The notes beneath the pieces were generated by a model that saw only the letters and a list, made by a program, of their open reading frames with translations, searched no databases and was not told the origin of the DNA. Shown here one piece after another: positions 27,408 to 35,618 of a stretch of DNA of 51,469 nucleotides (the first letter of the stretch is position 1; each line of letters opens with the position of its first letter). Location of the stretch: the NCBI GenBank assembly GCA_020859845.1, contig JAJBVL010000038.1:1-51469 (forward strand), read 5' to 3'. Both the position numbers and the translations under genes were made by a program. This DNA comes from Bacteroidales bacterium (GTDB lineage: Bacteria > Bacteroidota > Bacteroidia > Bacteroidales > Muribaculaceae).

Positions 27408-28409
27408 TTATACCTGAGAGATGAGATAGACCACGTAGGCCACATAAACAGCTGTCAGGAGCGCACCTTCCACACGAGTGATGGTGCGCTCTTTGTATAG
27501 CCACCCCACAAGCCAGAAGAGCACCGACGCGCCTACGAGCGTCAGCAAGTCGACATTGTTGATACCTCCAAAGGGGAGCGGCGCCACTGTGGCCGTCAAG
27601 CCCAAAATCAAGAATACGTTCATGATATTGCTCCCTATCACATTCCCTACGGCCAAACCCGGCTTACCCTTGATGGCTGCCACTACAGAAGTGGCGAGCT
27701 CGGGAAGCGACGTGCCCCCAGCCACTATCGTAAGGCCGATTATAGCCTCGCTGAGACCCAGTTGTCGGGCTATGCCGCTGGCCCCCTCCACAAATCTATC
27801 TCCACCCCACACCAAGGCGCCAAGGCCCACCACTATCCACGCTACAGCCTTCCATACAGCCATAGGCTTTGTGGAAGCAACGGCCCCTTCTCCCTCATGA
27901 GCAATTGTCGACATGCTGGCCACGCCAGCATCTTTGGCTCCAGTGTCCTTGGCCGAAATGATGGTATGACGCATAAAGAGGCCAAGCGCCAGCAGCAAGA
28001 AGATGCCGTCAACGCGAGTAATCACATTCTCTCCGTCGCCATCAAGCCATCCGCTATTGCCCAAAATGAGCACTACCACCGAGGAGGCTATCATGATGGG
28101 AATCTCGGTGGTCATCACGCTACGCTCCACCACGATGGGTCTCACCATCGCTGTCACTCCTATGATGACCAGTACATTCATGATATTGCTACCCACGACA
28201 TTGCCCACAGCCAGCGTGGGGCTGCCCATCAATGCCGACATAAGCGACACTATCAGTTCGGGCGCTGATGTGCCAAAGGCCACGATAGTCAAGCCTATTA
28301 TCAAGTCGCTGACGCCAAGGCGCGAGGCTATGGCTGATGCACCATCAGTCAGAGCGTTGGCGCCTACAAGGATGAGGAGGAGGCCGATTACAAACCAGAG
28401 GATATCCAT
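27408..28409 (-). CDS. CaCA-family calcium/sodium antiporter (YrbG-like)
   Basis: 333 residues from the ATG at 28409; the track start at 28535 includes an unlikely 42-residue tail. It shows the internal duplication of the cation/Ca2+ exchanger family. Alpha repeat 1 has IVAFGTSAPELIVSL with VVGSNIMNVLVIIG, and alpha repeat 2 has IVAGGTSLPELATSV with VIGSNIMNVFLILG. About ten TM helices are separated by a cytoplasmic loop (HEGEGAVAS region). It exchanges Ca2+ for Na+ or H+ at the inner membrane. A -7 element lies at 28477-28484. No link to its neighbours. Confidence 0.92.
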   Translation of the reverse strand: MDILWFVIGLLLILVGANALTDGASAIASRLGVSDLIIGLTIVAFGTSAPELIVSLMSALMGSPTLAVGNVVGSNIMNVLVIIGVTAMVRPIVVERSVMTTEIPIMIASSVVVLILGNSGWLDGDGENVITRVDGIFLLLALGLFMRHTIISAKDTGAKDAGVASMSTIAHEGEGAVASTKPMAVWKAVAWIVVGLGALVWGGDRFVEGASGIARQLGLSEAIIGLTIVAGGTSLPELATSVVAAIKGKPGLAVGNVIGSNIMNVFLILGLTATVAPLPFGGINNVDLLTLVGASVLFWLVGWLYKERTITRVEGALLTAVYVAYVVYLISQV

Positions 28410-28476
28410 ATATAATAATCGAGGCTGTGGGACAGCCTTCCACAGAGGCAGGCTGTTAATAGTGATGGAGAGAGTG

Positions 28477-28484
28477 CAAAAATA
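28477..28484 (-). promoter_or_regulatory. -7 element for the antiporter gene
   Basis: Minus-strand TATTTTTG, matching TAnnTTTG, 68 bp upstream of the start at 28409. The rest of the 28410-28652 interval holds no ORF or clear structure. Confidence 0.5.
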
Positions 28485-28652
28485 GTGATTTTTTCTGAGG
28501 AGGATAATAAAAATACCGAGAGGAATCGGCATCATAGCCTTCTTTTAGGCCATTGATGCGTTTTCCTCCCGGCTGCCGTGTGTCATACCTAAGTATTAGA
28601 CGGACATCGTAAAAGAGTCTTTATGCGTATGTCTTTCAGAGTAGAATTCTCA

Positions 28653-29345
28653 CTATGCATCTTCTTCGTCAAAGAAGCCCTGCGAGGCTTTTTTTAACCT
28701 TTCCTTCATCATCGAAGGAGCAGCACCTGGGCATTCCTGAGCGAGCCTGTCGGCGCGGGCATAATATTTTTGGCGGCAGGCGTTCTGGTGGTCAAACATC
28801 TCACGCGTCCCGGCATCATCCTGCTTAAACTCCAGGGCATTGTCGATGTTGAGCGACGAGGCTGCCCGCTGCACGTCGATATTTGCTCCGATGAAGTTGA
28901 AGTTCCATCCCATCTCTTTCAGTTCGTCAATCATGTTGGCCACCCTGGCGCGGGTGTAGTGGCGCGACGAGTTCTCCATGCCGTCGGTAATAATAGTGAC
29001 GCTACCTATGGCCATTGGCTTGCTATTGACCACTGAGCGTAGGTCGACGAGGGTTGACCCCACAGCATCGTAGAGCGGGGTGCCTCCCCATGGGTCGTAA
29101 AGCTCGCCGTTGATATGGCTTACGGCCCCGATGGGCTGGTTCTTGATGAGGTAGCGCGATGGGCGACGGTCGTTTGACTGGAAAGCGAAGATGCTTACGT
29201 AGTGGTCTTGCGTAGTGGCAAACGCCTCCTGGGCCGAGCGAATAGTGTTGATAGTCTCGTTGCAACCGCTGATTGTCTGGCTCTTCACGCAGTCCATACT
29301 CCCGCTCTCGTCGAGGATGATAAGGTTGTAGATTTCGGTCTTCAT
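28653..29345 (-). CDS. von Willebrand factor A-domain protein
   Basis: 230 residues from the ATG at 29345 (MKTEIYNLIILDESGSM); the longer track start overlaps the promoter. The protein is essentially one vWA domain with a complete MIDAS metal site: DESGS, the Thr in GGTPLYDAV, and the Asp in IITDGMENSS. There is no signal peptide, so it is cytoplasmic. Stand-alone vWA proteins often serve as adaptors beside ATPases or in TerY-type and defence modules. It is divergently transcribed from a WYL regulator, which may control it. Partner unknown. Confidence 0.87.
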   Translation of the reverse strand: MKTEIYNLIILDESGSMDCVKSQTISGCNETINTIRSAQEAFATTQDHYVSIFAFQSNDRRPSRYLIKNQPIGAVSHINGELYDPWGGTPLYDAVGSTLVDLRSVVNSKPMAIGSVTIITDGMENSSRHYTRARVANMIDELKEMGWNFNFIGANIDVQRAASSLNIDNALEFKQDDAGTREMFDHQNACRQKYYARADRLAQECPGAAPSMMKERLKKASQGFFDEEDA

Positions 29346-29393
29346 AAGCGTTGTCTTGAAGGTTGAAACAGTTGATGTGTTAATATGACACCG

Positions 29394-29424
29394 CAAAGAT
29401 ATTGTGTATTTACGACACTACAAA
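29394..29424 (-). promoter_or_regulatory. Consensus Bacteroidota promoter for the vWA gene
   Basis: On the minus strand: TTTG (29421-29424), a 19-bp spacer, TATCTTTG (29394-29401), an exact fit to TTTG-N19-TAnnTTTG. It ends 49 bp before the vWA start codon and supports the ATG at 29345. Confidence 0.8.
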
Positions 29425-29472
29425 ATTTTTTAGCGTATTTTTGACACAAGAACTGAATTTTTCTTTAATTAT

Positions 29473-29504
29473 TTTGCTCCGACCACTATTTATGCCTATC
29501 TTCG
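29473..29504 (+). promoter_or_regulatory. Promoter for the WYL-MNT operon
   Basis: TTTG at 29473-29476, a 20-bp spacer, TATCTTCG at 29497-29504 (one mismatch to TAnnTTTG). It diverges from the vWA promoter with about 50 bp between the two -33 elements, a layout suited to shared control. Confidence 0.55.
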
Positions 29505-29547
29505 CGCATAGGTAAAACTGCAAAGGAATAAAGGAACAACAGCGACC

Positions 29548-30498
29548 GTGGCTAAAGTATTATATGAAAATTATGTGTGGCTCATCGATCAGCTACGCCG
29601 GCGCCCAGCATCGCTCCGCGAGTTGAGCGAAGCCTACTCGCGTTCAAGCCTTAGCGACGATGGCAAAGGGCTTTCGACACGCACCTTGTATAATTGGCGC
29701 GAGAAGATCATAGATATCTTTGATATCCAGATTGTTTACTCTGACGCTGACCATCTCTACCATCTTGAGGACGCGGAGAAGGCCGACCGCGACGAGCGTC
29801 TGAGGTGGCTCAGGCAGTCGCTGGCCGTCAACGATGCTCTCTATGGCAGTAGGCGTCTGCGCGAGCGTATACTCTTGGAGCCAATCCCATCGGGCGAACG
29901 CTATCTTATGCCATTGATTGAAGCCATGAATCTCTCTCGGCGGGTCAAGATAGAGTATCGTCGCTTTGGCCACGATGATTCGCCGGCGGCGGTCGTTGAG
30001 CCTTTCTGTCTAAAGATCCACCAGCGCCGTTGGTATCTGCTGAGCCGTATCCCTGGCTCCGAGCCATCCACGAGTGGCCTCATGGAGCCTTCTCCCTATG
30101 GGCATCTCCGCCTTTACGCTCTCGACCGTGTAAAGAATATAGAGATCACTGAGGAGCGGTTTGAGATGCCAGCGTCCTTCTCCGCCGAAGAATATTTTCG
30201 CGATTATTTTGGAGTATGCGTGGCCTATGGGCTGCCGCTCGAGCGCATCCTCTTGCGTGTCGACGCCAGCCAGCGCGATTATATAGAGACGCTCCCCCTC
30301 CACACTTCACAAACCTGCGTGGAGGAGAACGACGAATATGCCATCTACGAGCTCCGCCTCCATCCCACCATCGACTTCTTCCGCGCCATCCTCGCCCTTG
30401 GCGCCGAGGCTGAGGTGCTAGCCCCCGAAGGCCTACGCGACCTTCTTGCCCAAGAATGCTCCGTCCTCAACGACATCTACCAAGGACTAATCCCTTAA
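29548..30498 (+). CDS. WYL-domain transcription regulator
   Basis: 316 residues, GTG start at 29548. The N-terminal ~90 residues look like a winged helix-turn-helix (LRELSEAYSRSS, then STRTLYNWREKI). A WYL domain follows at about 130-215 with VKIEYRRFGHD, FCLKIHQRRWYLLSR and YALDRVKNIEIT, then a WCX-like C-terminal extension. WYL proteins sense nucleic-acid or nucleotide ligands and frequently control defence operons. The MNT nucleotidyltransferase starts 4 bp after its stop, so they form one operon, and the vWA gene diverges from it. Confidence 0.88.
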   Translation: MAKVLYENYVWLIDQLRRRPASLRELSEAYSRSSLSDDGKGLSTRTLYNWREKIIDIFDIQIVYSDADHLYHLEDAEKADRDERLRWLRQSLAVNDALYGSRRLRERILLEPIPSGERYLMPLIEAMNLSRRVKIEYRRFGHDDSPAAVVEPFCLKIHQRRWYLLSRIPGSEPSTSGLMEPSPYGHLRLYALDRVKNIEITEERFEMPASFSAEEYFRDYFGVCVAYGLPLERILLRVDASQRDYIETLPLHTSQTCVEENDEYAIYELRLHPTIDFFRAILALGAEAEVLAPEGLRDLLAQECSVLNDIYQGLIP

Positions 30499-30502
30499 CG
30501 CT

Positions 30503-30814
30503 ATGCAACGCCCCGAAGCCCTAAAGAAAATTAAAGCCGTTCTCCAACGAGTAGCTCCCCAAGCCGAGGTAATACTTTTCGGCTCAGAGGCACGAGGAGA
30601 GGCACGTCCCGACTCTGACTTCGACCTTCTTATCTTAGAAGAAACGAAAGTTACCTACGAACGTCTTTTAGAGATTACCGGCCCCTTGTACACTTTACTA
30701 TGGGAAGAAAATATTAATGTTAGTCCCATAGTAATGACGCGTAGCGAATGGTATGACCGTCCTATCCCCACCCCATTTTATCTAAACGTACTCAAAGAAG
30801 GCATCAGAATATGA
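30503..30814 (+). CDS. MNT-type nucleotidyltransferase (HEPN-MNT antitoxin family), no partner seen
   Basis: 103 residues, the usual minimal nucleotidyltransferase size. The signature VILFGSEARGEARPDSDFDLLIL (quoted in part: FGSEARGEARPDSDFDLLI) holds the GSxxRG loop and two metal-binding Asp residues at about 36-38. In HEPN-MNT modules this protein neutralises a HEPN RNase toxin by adding nucleotides to it. The toxin gene normally follows directly. Here the stop overlaps an ATG that opens only an 11-codon frame (MKLVVLFCRLH), so no HEPN partner is visible. It is expressed with the WYL regulator 4 bp upstream. Confidence 0.85.
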   Translation: MQRPEALKKIKAVLQRVAPQAEVILFGSEARGEARPDSDFDLLILEETKVTYERLLEITGPLYTLLWEENINVSPIVMTRSEWYDRPIPTPFYLNVLKEGIRI

Positions 30815-30955
30815 AACTGGTGGTGCTATTCTGTCGCTTACATTAGGGAATCTCGAGCTTTTGCGATGGCGCTATTTTTTACACACCCTCTTTTACCAAG
30901 TTTCCAATAAGAAGTGTAACGACTTGCCAAAGAGAAAACCACATATTTTAGCCAC

Positions 30956-31050
30956 ATTGCTGCAAGTTTACCGCAACTTTTAGTAAAAACTGCGGCAACT
31001 TTGCAGCAATTTTTAGACAAAACTGCTACAATCTTGCCGCAATTTTGCTT
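30956..31050. repeat. 33-bp imperfect tandem repeat before the AAA_14 ATPase
   Basis: Two adjacent 33-bp units (30971-31003 and 31004-31036) of the form C(C/A)GCAA(C/T)TTTTAG..AAAACTGC, then a partial third unit and a shorter preceding remnant. Read on the minus strand they give an 11-residue periodicity (NCGKIVAVLSK, NCCKVAAVFTK, SCGKLAAMWLK). Whether that frame is ever translated is unknown. The rest of 30815-31104 has no supported ORF. Confidence 0.7.
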
Positions 31051-31057
31051 GGAGGTA

Positions 31058-31088
31058 TTGATTTTGTCATGGAAGAGAGTTAACTTTG
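31058..31088 (+). promoter_or_regulatory. Promoter for the AAA_14 ATPase gene
   Basis: TTG at 31058-31060, a 20-bp spacer, TAACTTTG at 31081-31088, which fits the Bacteroidota consensus. It lies 16 bp before the ATG at 31105 and just after the 33-bp repeats. Confidence 0.6.
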
Positions 31089-31104
31089 TAGAAAAATTTG
31101 CGAT

Positions 31105-32277
31105 ATGGAACAACTCTTGCTGCGCTACCATCATGCGCTTGAAAGCACTCCTACCCAATTCGTGAGGTACCTGGATTCCCAAATTGATTGGGAATCCCGT
31201 CTTATCGGTATACTGGGAGCCCGAGGAGTGGGTAAAACCACTCTGATGCGCCAACGCATAAAGATGCATGAGGACATATCCACTACGCTTTATGTAGATG
31301 CCGGCGACATATATTTTGCCACCCATAGACTATACGACTTGGCAGAAAATTTCTATAAGAACGGAGGAAAAAAGTTGTTTATAGATGAAATTCATCGCTA
31401 CGACAATTGGTCCACGGAGATAAAGATGATCTATGACTTTCTCGAAGATTTCAAAGTGGTCTATTCAGGTTCATCAATCTTAGATCTTGAGAAGGGTGGT
31501 GCTGACCTCTCACGCCGTAAGAGTCAACACTATCTTTATGGATTGTCATTCCGTGAATTCTTAAAGTGGAAACATGGCGTTGAAGTTCCGGTAATGACCC
31601 TTGACGACATCTTAAAAAATAAAGAATCCATTCTTCCTTCCACCTTACGCCCAGTAGCATTGTTTAAGGAGTATCTAAAGACAGGATATTATCCCTTTAG
31701 CGATGTACCCGACTTTTGGGACAAGCTCACCGCTACGGTGTCAACCTCCTTGGAACGCGATATTCCCCAATACGCCAAACTGACAATGGGCTCTATAAAG
31801 AAAATTAAGAAATTATTCTTTTTCTTGGCCCAGCATGTGCCATTCAAGCCTAATGCTTCTAAAATAGGTGCCACATTGGGCATAGACCGCAACGATATTC
31901 CTGATTTGTTGGAATATCTCAACCGCGCACAACTGATTTCCATGGTTAGTATGGCAGGCAATGGCATGGCAAGCATTCGAGAAGCAGAAAAACTATTTCT
32001 CGACAATACCAGCCTCTCCTATGCCTTATCTGATCAAACTCCCGATATTGGCACCCTAAGAGAAACCGCCTTTTGCCAAATGACACGTGTCACTGAGAAG
32101 GTATTGGCATCGCCCTCTACTGATTTCTTCATAGGAGGCAAATCGTTTGAAGTTGGAGGCCCCAACAAAGGTACGCAACAAATTGCAGGGACCACCAATT
32201 CCTATGTGGTACGCGACGATACCGAATACCGCTCCTTCAATTTTATTCCCCTCTGGCATTTCGGATTCCTTTACTAA
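31105..32277 (+). CDS. AAA_14/DUF4143 family ATPase
   Basis: 390 residues. The N-terminal ATPase domain has Walker A GARGVGKT at about 37-44, Walker B KKLFIDEIH at about 90-98, and a sensor-like VVYSGSSILDL near 116. The stretch YLYGLSFREFLKW is the usual junction towards the DUF4143 region, which ends in a nuclease-like FFIGGKSFEVGG segment near 343. These ATPases are very common, multi-copy and variable in Bacteroidota; their role is unsettled. The gene converges on the MINPP gene with a 12-bp gap. Confidence 0.88.
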   Translation: MEQLLLRYHHALESTPTQFVRYLDSQIDWESRLIGILGARGVGKTTLMRQRIKMHEDISTTLYVDAGDIYFATHRLYDLAENFYKNGGKKLFIDEIHRYDNWSTEIKMIYDFLEDFKVVYSGSSILDLEKGGADLSRRKSQHYLYGLSFREFLKWKHGVEVPVMTLDDILKNKESILPSTLRPVALFKEYLKTGYYPFSDVPDFWDKLTATVSTSLERDIPQYAKLTMGSIKKIKKLFFFLAQHVPFKPNASKIGATLGIDRNDIPDLLEYLNRAQLISMVSMAGNGMASIREAEKLFLDNTSLSYALSDQTPDIGTLRETAFCQMTRVTEKVLASPSTDFFIGGKSFEVGGPNKGTQQIAGTTNSYVVRDDTEYRSFNFIPLWHFGFLY

Positions 32278-32288
32278 AAGAGTTGATG

Positions 32289-33527
32289 TTACTCACACAA
32301 TTTTAGGAGGTGGTCGTGGGCAGCGGTCCAGGGGAGGTAGAGAGGCCAGTCGGCAGCGAGAGGCGTTGGGCGCTCGTTGAGGTCTACGCGCAGGTAAATG
32401 GCGCCTGATGGCGCCTCGAAGAGCAGCATCTGCAGATTGGCTCCCAGTGGCACCACCGCAAAGTCGCGCCAATGCTCATCCACCGTCAGATAGTCATCTG
32501 CCACGTAATAACATCCCGGCAACTGCATCAGCGACAACAGCGGCATCAACGTCTCAGCGTGGCCAAAGCGTAGCCTCGCGTCAATCCCGCTCTCATGGCT
32601 CAGCAGGCTATCCGTGGTCAGCACAAGCGCCCTTAGCAGCGGCGCTGCTATCTCCGCAGGCAGCGATGATAGGCTGCTGGCCGTCCGCGTCAGATAGTGG
32701 TCGAGGTTGGACACTCGCCATAGGCCGTTGACCTCTTCCAGAGTGAAAAACGTTGACATCTGGCTTGGCAATCCCATAGCGCTGAGCGACCTCACCACGT
32801 TATATTCCTCCATAGCCAACTTTCTCCTATGCCGATCGTCGCCAAAGGGATAGTCCTCGCCCAGCGCACGCTCAATGGCCGACGTGGGGCAAAGCTCATT
32901 CTCCACCACCGTCAAGGCTCTGCCAAGCGTTTCCCCTTTCTTCCAAGCCACATAGACGCTATCCACCTCAAAAGGTCGCAACAATGCGTCGTTGCATCGC
33001 CCTGTCTTCGTGGCAAATTCAATATCGGTGGATTCTCTATCAAGCTGATGAGTGAAGCTATACATGCTCATCATGCAGCGTGGCACATAGCTCGACAGCG
33101 CCTCTACCCTCGCCTCCTGCATCAGTTCGGGGAAGGCCTTGTAAAGTCGCTCGGCAATGCCTCGCTCCTCGGCCATGCCCAGAGAGTCGAGAGCGCCCCA
33201 CTGCCCCGAGCTAAGCCGCTCTATCTCCTCCACCGTCAGAAGCAGTTGGCGTCCAAGCGGCGTCAGAGTACCCAGCGAATCAGCGCGGTGGAGAGCCTCG
33301 CTCAAGTGGCGACAGTCCTTGGCCGACGAAGGATATCGAGCGCCATGACGCCCCACATGGTTGACCATCACCAGCCGCAAGGAATCAGGAGCAGCCACTC
33401 GCTCCTCGGGAGCTTGATAAGGCATCATCGATCCCTCGCACTCAGCAAAACTATACAACCTCCCTTGACCCATAGCCAACTGGGCTATCGCCAAAAGCAT
33501 CACTACAAGCAGCTCCTTGATTCTCAT
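32289..33527 (-). CDS. MINPP-like histidine acid phosphatase (inositol polyphosphate/phytate phosphatase)
   Basis: 412 residues with a signal peptide (LLVVMLLAIAQLAMGQG). The histidine-phosphatase motif is VNHVGRHGARYPSS near residue 60, and the C-terminal proton-donor motif is LRFGHAETLMPLL near 308. The HAET form, rather than HD, is characteristic of multiple inositol-polyphosphate phosphatases, including gut Bacteroides phytases. The enzyme would be periplasmic or surface-located and release phosphate from phytate. It is the last gene of a minus-strand run after the TPR and M3 peptidase genes, 33 bp behind the latter; the gap holds a short TCCTTTATTCC repeat. Confidence 0.87.
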   Translation of the reverse strand: MRIKELLVVMLLAIAQLAMGQGRLYSFAECEGSMMPYQAPEERVAAPDSLRLVMVNHVGRHGARYPSSAKDCRHLSEALHRADSLGTLTPLGRQLLLTVEEIERLSSGQWGALDSLGMAEERGIAERLYKAFPELMQEARVEALSSYVPRCMMSMYSFTHQLDRESTDIEFATKTGRCNDALLRPFEVDSVYVAWKKGETLGRALTVVENELCPTSAIERALGEDYPFGDDRHRRKLAMEEYNVVRSLSAMGLPSQMSTFFTLEEVNGLWRVSNLDHYLTRTASSLSSLPAEIAAPLLRALVLTTDSLLSHESGIDARLRFGHAETLMPLLSLMQLPGCYYVADDYLTVDEHWRDFAVVPLGANLQMLLFEAPSGAIYLRVDLNERPTPLAADWPLYLPWTAAHDHLLKLCE

Positions 33528-33560
33528 CCTTCAATCCTTTATTCCTTTAATCCTTTATTC

Positions 33561-35618
33561 CTATCTGTGTTCTCCTTCACTACAGGGCCGCGAAGCCGCC
33601 GACCCCTCCGTAAGGTTGTCGCGGCGCAACAACGCTTCGATCTGCGGGTCGCGACCACGGAAGCGGCGATAGAGGACGGCGGGGTCCTCGGTGCCGCCAC
33701 GCTCCAGTATCTCGCGGCGCAATCGGTCGGCAGCTTCCCGCGAGAAGATGCCCTTCTCTTTGAAAAGTTCAAAGGCATCGGCATCAAGCACCTCGGCCCA
33801 CTTGTAGCCATAATACCCCGCAGCATAACCCCCCGAAAAGATGTGGCCAAACTGCGGTGAAATCAATGCGCCCTCCACCATCGCGAAGGGGCTGACAGCG
33901 GCTATAGCACACTCCTCAAGAGCCTCTACGCTCTCGCTCACAGGCTGCTCTATAGTGTGCCACGCCATATCGAGATAGCCAAACGTCAGCTGACGCATGC
34001 AGGCATAGGCCGCTCCATAGGTCTCGGCCTCCTTCATCCGTTGCAAGGTGTCCTCGGGGATAGCTTCCCCCGTGATATAATGGTGGGCAAAGGTGTCGAG
34101 CCACTCACGCTGCGTCAGGAAGTTTTCGTTAAACTGCGACGGAAGCTCCACAAAGTCGCGAAACACGTTGGTACCACTAAGCGTCGTGTAGCAGCAGCGC
34201 GACAGCAGCGAGTGGAGAGCATGTCCTGTCTCGTGGAGTAGAGTCCTCACCTCGCTCGGCGTGAGCAGTGACGGTCGATCACCTACGGGGCGGGTGAAGT
34301 TCATCACTATCGACACTTGGGGCCTCACGTCGTGGCCATCCTCGTCGTGGTGTTGTTCGCGTATGTCGGTCATCCAAGCCCCTGGTTTTTTGGTGTCGCG
34401 AGGGAAAAAGTCGGTATACAAGAGGCCCATCGGATGGCCTTCGCTATCTTTTACCTCGTAGGCCACCACCTCAGGATGATACACTGGGATGTCCACCCGC
34501 TCCATCTTCAGTCCATAGAGGCGCTCGGCGAGCGAAAAGACGCCCTTTACCGTGGCCTCCAGCTCGAAGTAAGGACGCATCGCCTCTTCGTCGTAGTCAT
34601 ATAAGGCCTTACGCTGCAGGTTGGAGTAATAGCTATAATCCCACGGCATCAGCTTGAAGTCGGCGCCCTCACTGAGGCGGGCAAACTCCTCAAGCGCCTT
34701 CAACTCTCGCCTCATTGGCTCTTTGTAAGCAGCTTTGAGCTTATCAAGCAGGCCATACACACCCTCGGGATTGTGAGCCATCCTCATCTCCAGCCGATAA
34801 TCGGCATAGGTCTTATAGCCGAGCAGTCGGGCTATGGCGAGGCGCGTATTGGCTATCTCCTTCACCACGTCGAGATTGCTCCACTCTCCTTGTATATTTC
34901 TCCCATTATAGAGGCGATAGAATCGCTCGCGCACGTCGCGACGCCTCCCGTGGCGCTGCACAGCCATATAGGTAGGTTGCGCCAAGGTGAAGAGATGCTC
35001 TCCCGGGCGCCCCTCCTTTTCAGCATCCATCGCCGCCAAGGCTACCACATGGTCAGGCAATCCCTCCATCTCTTCAGGGCTGAGCCAAATCTTATGCGCG
35101 GCCAGCTCGCGCACCACGTTTTGGCCAAACTGCGTAGTAAGTTCTGTCAACCGGCTCACCAAGCGTTGATACTCCGTGCGAGTTTCCCCTTCGAGCAACG
35201 CTCCTGAGCGCTGAAAGCTCTTGTAGGTAAGCTCCAGCAGTCGGCTATCCTCTACCCCCAACTCTGGCTGCGAGTCGTAGACCGTCTTTATGCGCTGCCA
35301 TAGGCCTTCGTTGAGCGAGATGCGTGTCTGATAGTCGGCCAGCAGCGGTGCCATCGCGGCAGCTATCTCCATCATGCGTGGGGTGGAGAGTGCCGATTGC
35401 ATAGGATAAAACACTCCCAGCGTCCGCGTCAAGTCGGCGCCGGCGCGCTCCAGCGCCACCACCGTGTTGGCCATCGACGGTGGCTCTGGATTGCTCACTA
35501 TATCATCCACCTCCTTTAGGGCCTTTTCAATGCCCGTCTTGATGGCTTCGGGATAGTTTTCTTCGGTGATTTGGTCAAATGGTGGGTATTCCCACGCCGT
35601 AGCTACGAGTGGATTCAT
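33561..35618 (-). CDS. M3-family zinc oligopeptidase (Dcp / oligopeptidase A-like)
   Basis: 685 residues, usual for the family, with no signal peptide. The zinc motif HEXXH appears as LLHETGHALHSLLSRC near residue 463, followed by the third-ligand region FVELPSQFNENF. The N-terminal helical half matches Dcp/PrlC proteins. It hydrolyses short peptides in the cytoplasm, as dipeptidyl carboxypeptidase or oligopeptidase. The start overlaps the stop of the TPR gene by ATGA. The last residues (TEGSAASRP) are encoded by a dispersed GC-rich repeat (33585-33610), so the natural C-terminus has probably been replaced or extended. Confidence 0.92.
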   Translation of the reverse strand: MNPLVATAWEYPPFDQITEENYPEAIKTGIEKALKEVDDIVSNPEPPSMANTVVALERAGADLTRTLGVFYPMQSALSTPRMMEIAAAMAPLLADYQTRISLNEGLWQRIKTVYDSQPELGVEDSRLLELTYKSFQRSGALLEGETRTEYQRLVSRLTELTTQFGQNVVRELAAHKIWLSPEEMEGLPDHVVALAAMDAEKEGRPGEHLFTLAQPTYMAVQRHGRRRDVRERFYRLYNGRNIQGEWSNLDVVKEIANTRLAIARLLGYKTYADYRLEMRMAHNPEGVYGLLDKLKAAYKEPMRRELKALEEFARLSEGADFKLMPWDYSYYSNLQRKALYDYDEEAMRPYFELEATVKGVFSLAERLYGLKMERVDIPVYHPEVVAYEVKDSEGHPMGLLYTDFFPRDTKKPGAWMTDIREQHHDEDGHDVRPQVSIVMNFTRPVGDRPSLLTPSEVRTLLHETGHALHSLLSRCCYTTLSGTNVFRDFVELPSQFNENFLTQREWLDTFAHHYITGEAIPEDTLQRMKEAETYGAAYACMRQLTFGYLDMAWHTIEQPVSESVEALEECAIAAVSPFAMVEGALISPQFGHIFSGGYAAGYYGYKWAEVLDADAFELFKEKGIFSREAADRLRREILERGGTEDPAVLYRRFRGRDPQIEALLRRDNLTEGSAASRPCSEGEHR
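33585..33610 (-). repeat. Dispersed GC-rich repeat copy inside the 3' end of the M3 peptidase gene
   Basis: The 26 bases here match the reverse complement of 46121-46146 at 24 of 26 positions (core GGGCCGCGA(A/G)GCCGCC). They encode part of the terminal residues of the peptidase. Confidence 0.75.

Noticed and set aside
30838-31326. 162-residue minus ORF containing the 11-residue repeats, as a certain gene
   Set aside because: Most of it is antisense to the AAA_14 ATPase and no promoter or start is convincing; only the repeat itself is reported.
32829-33860. 343-residue plus-strand ORF
   Set aside because: It is antisense to the MINPP and M3 peptidase genes, both of which carry catalytic motifs.
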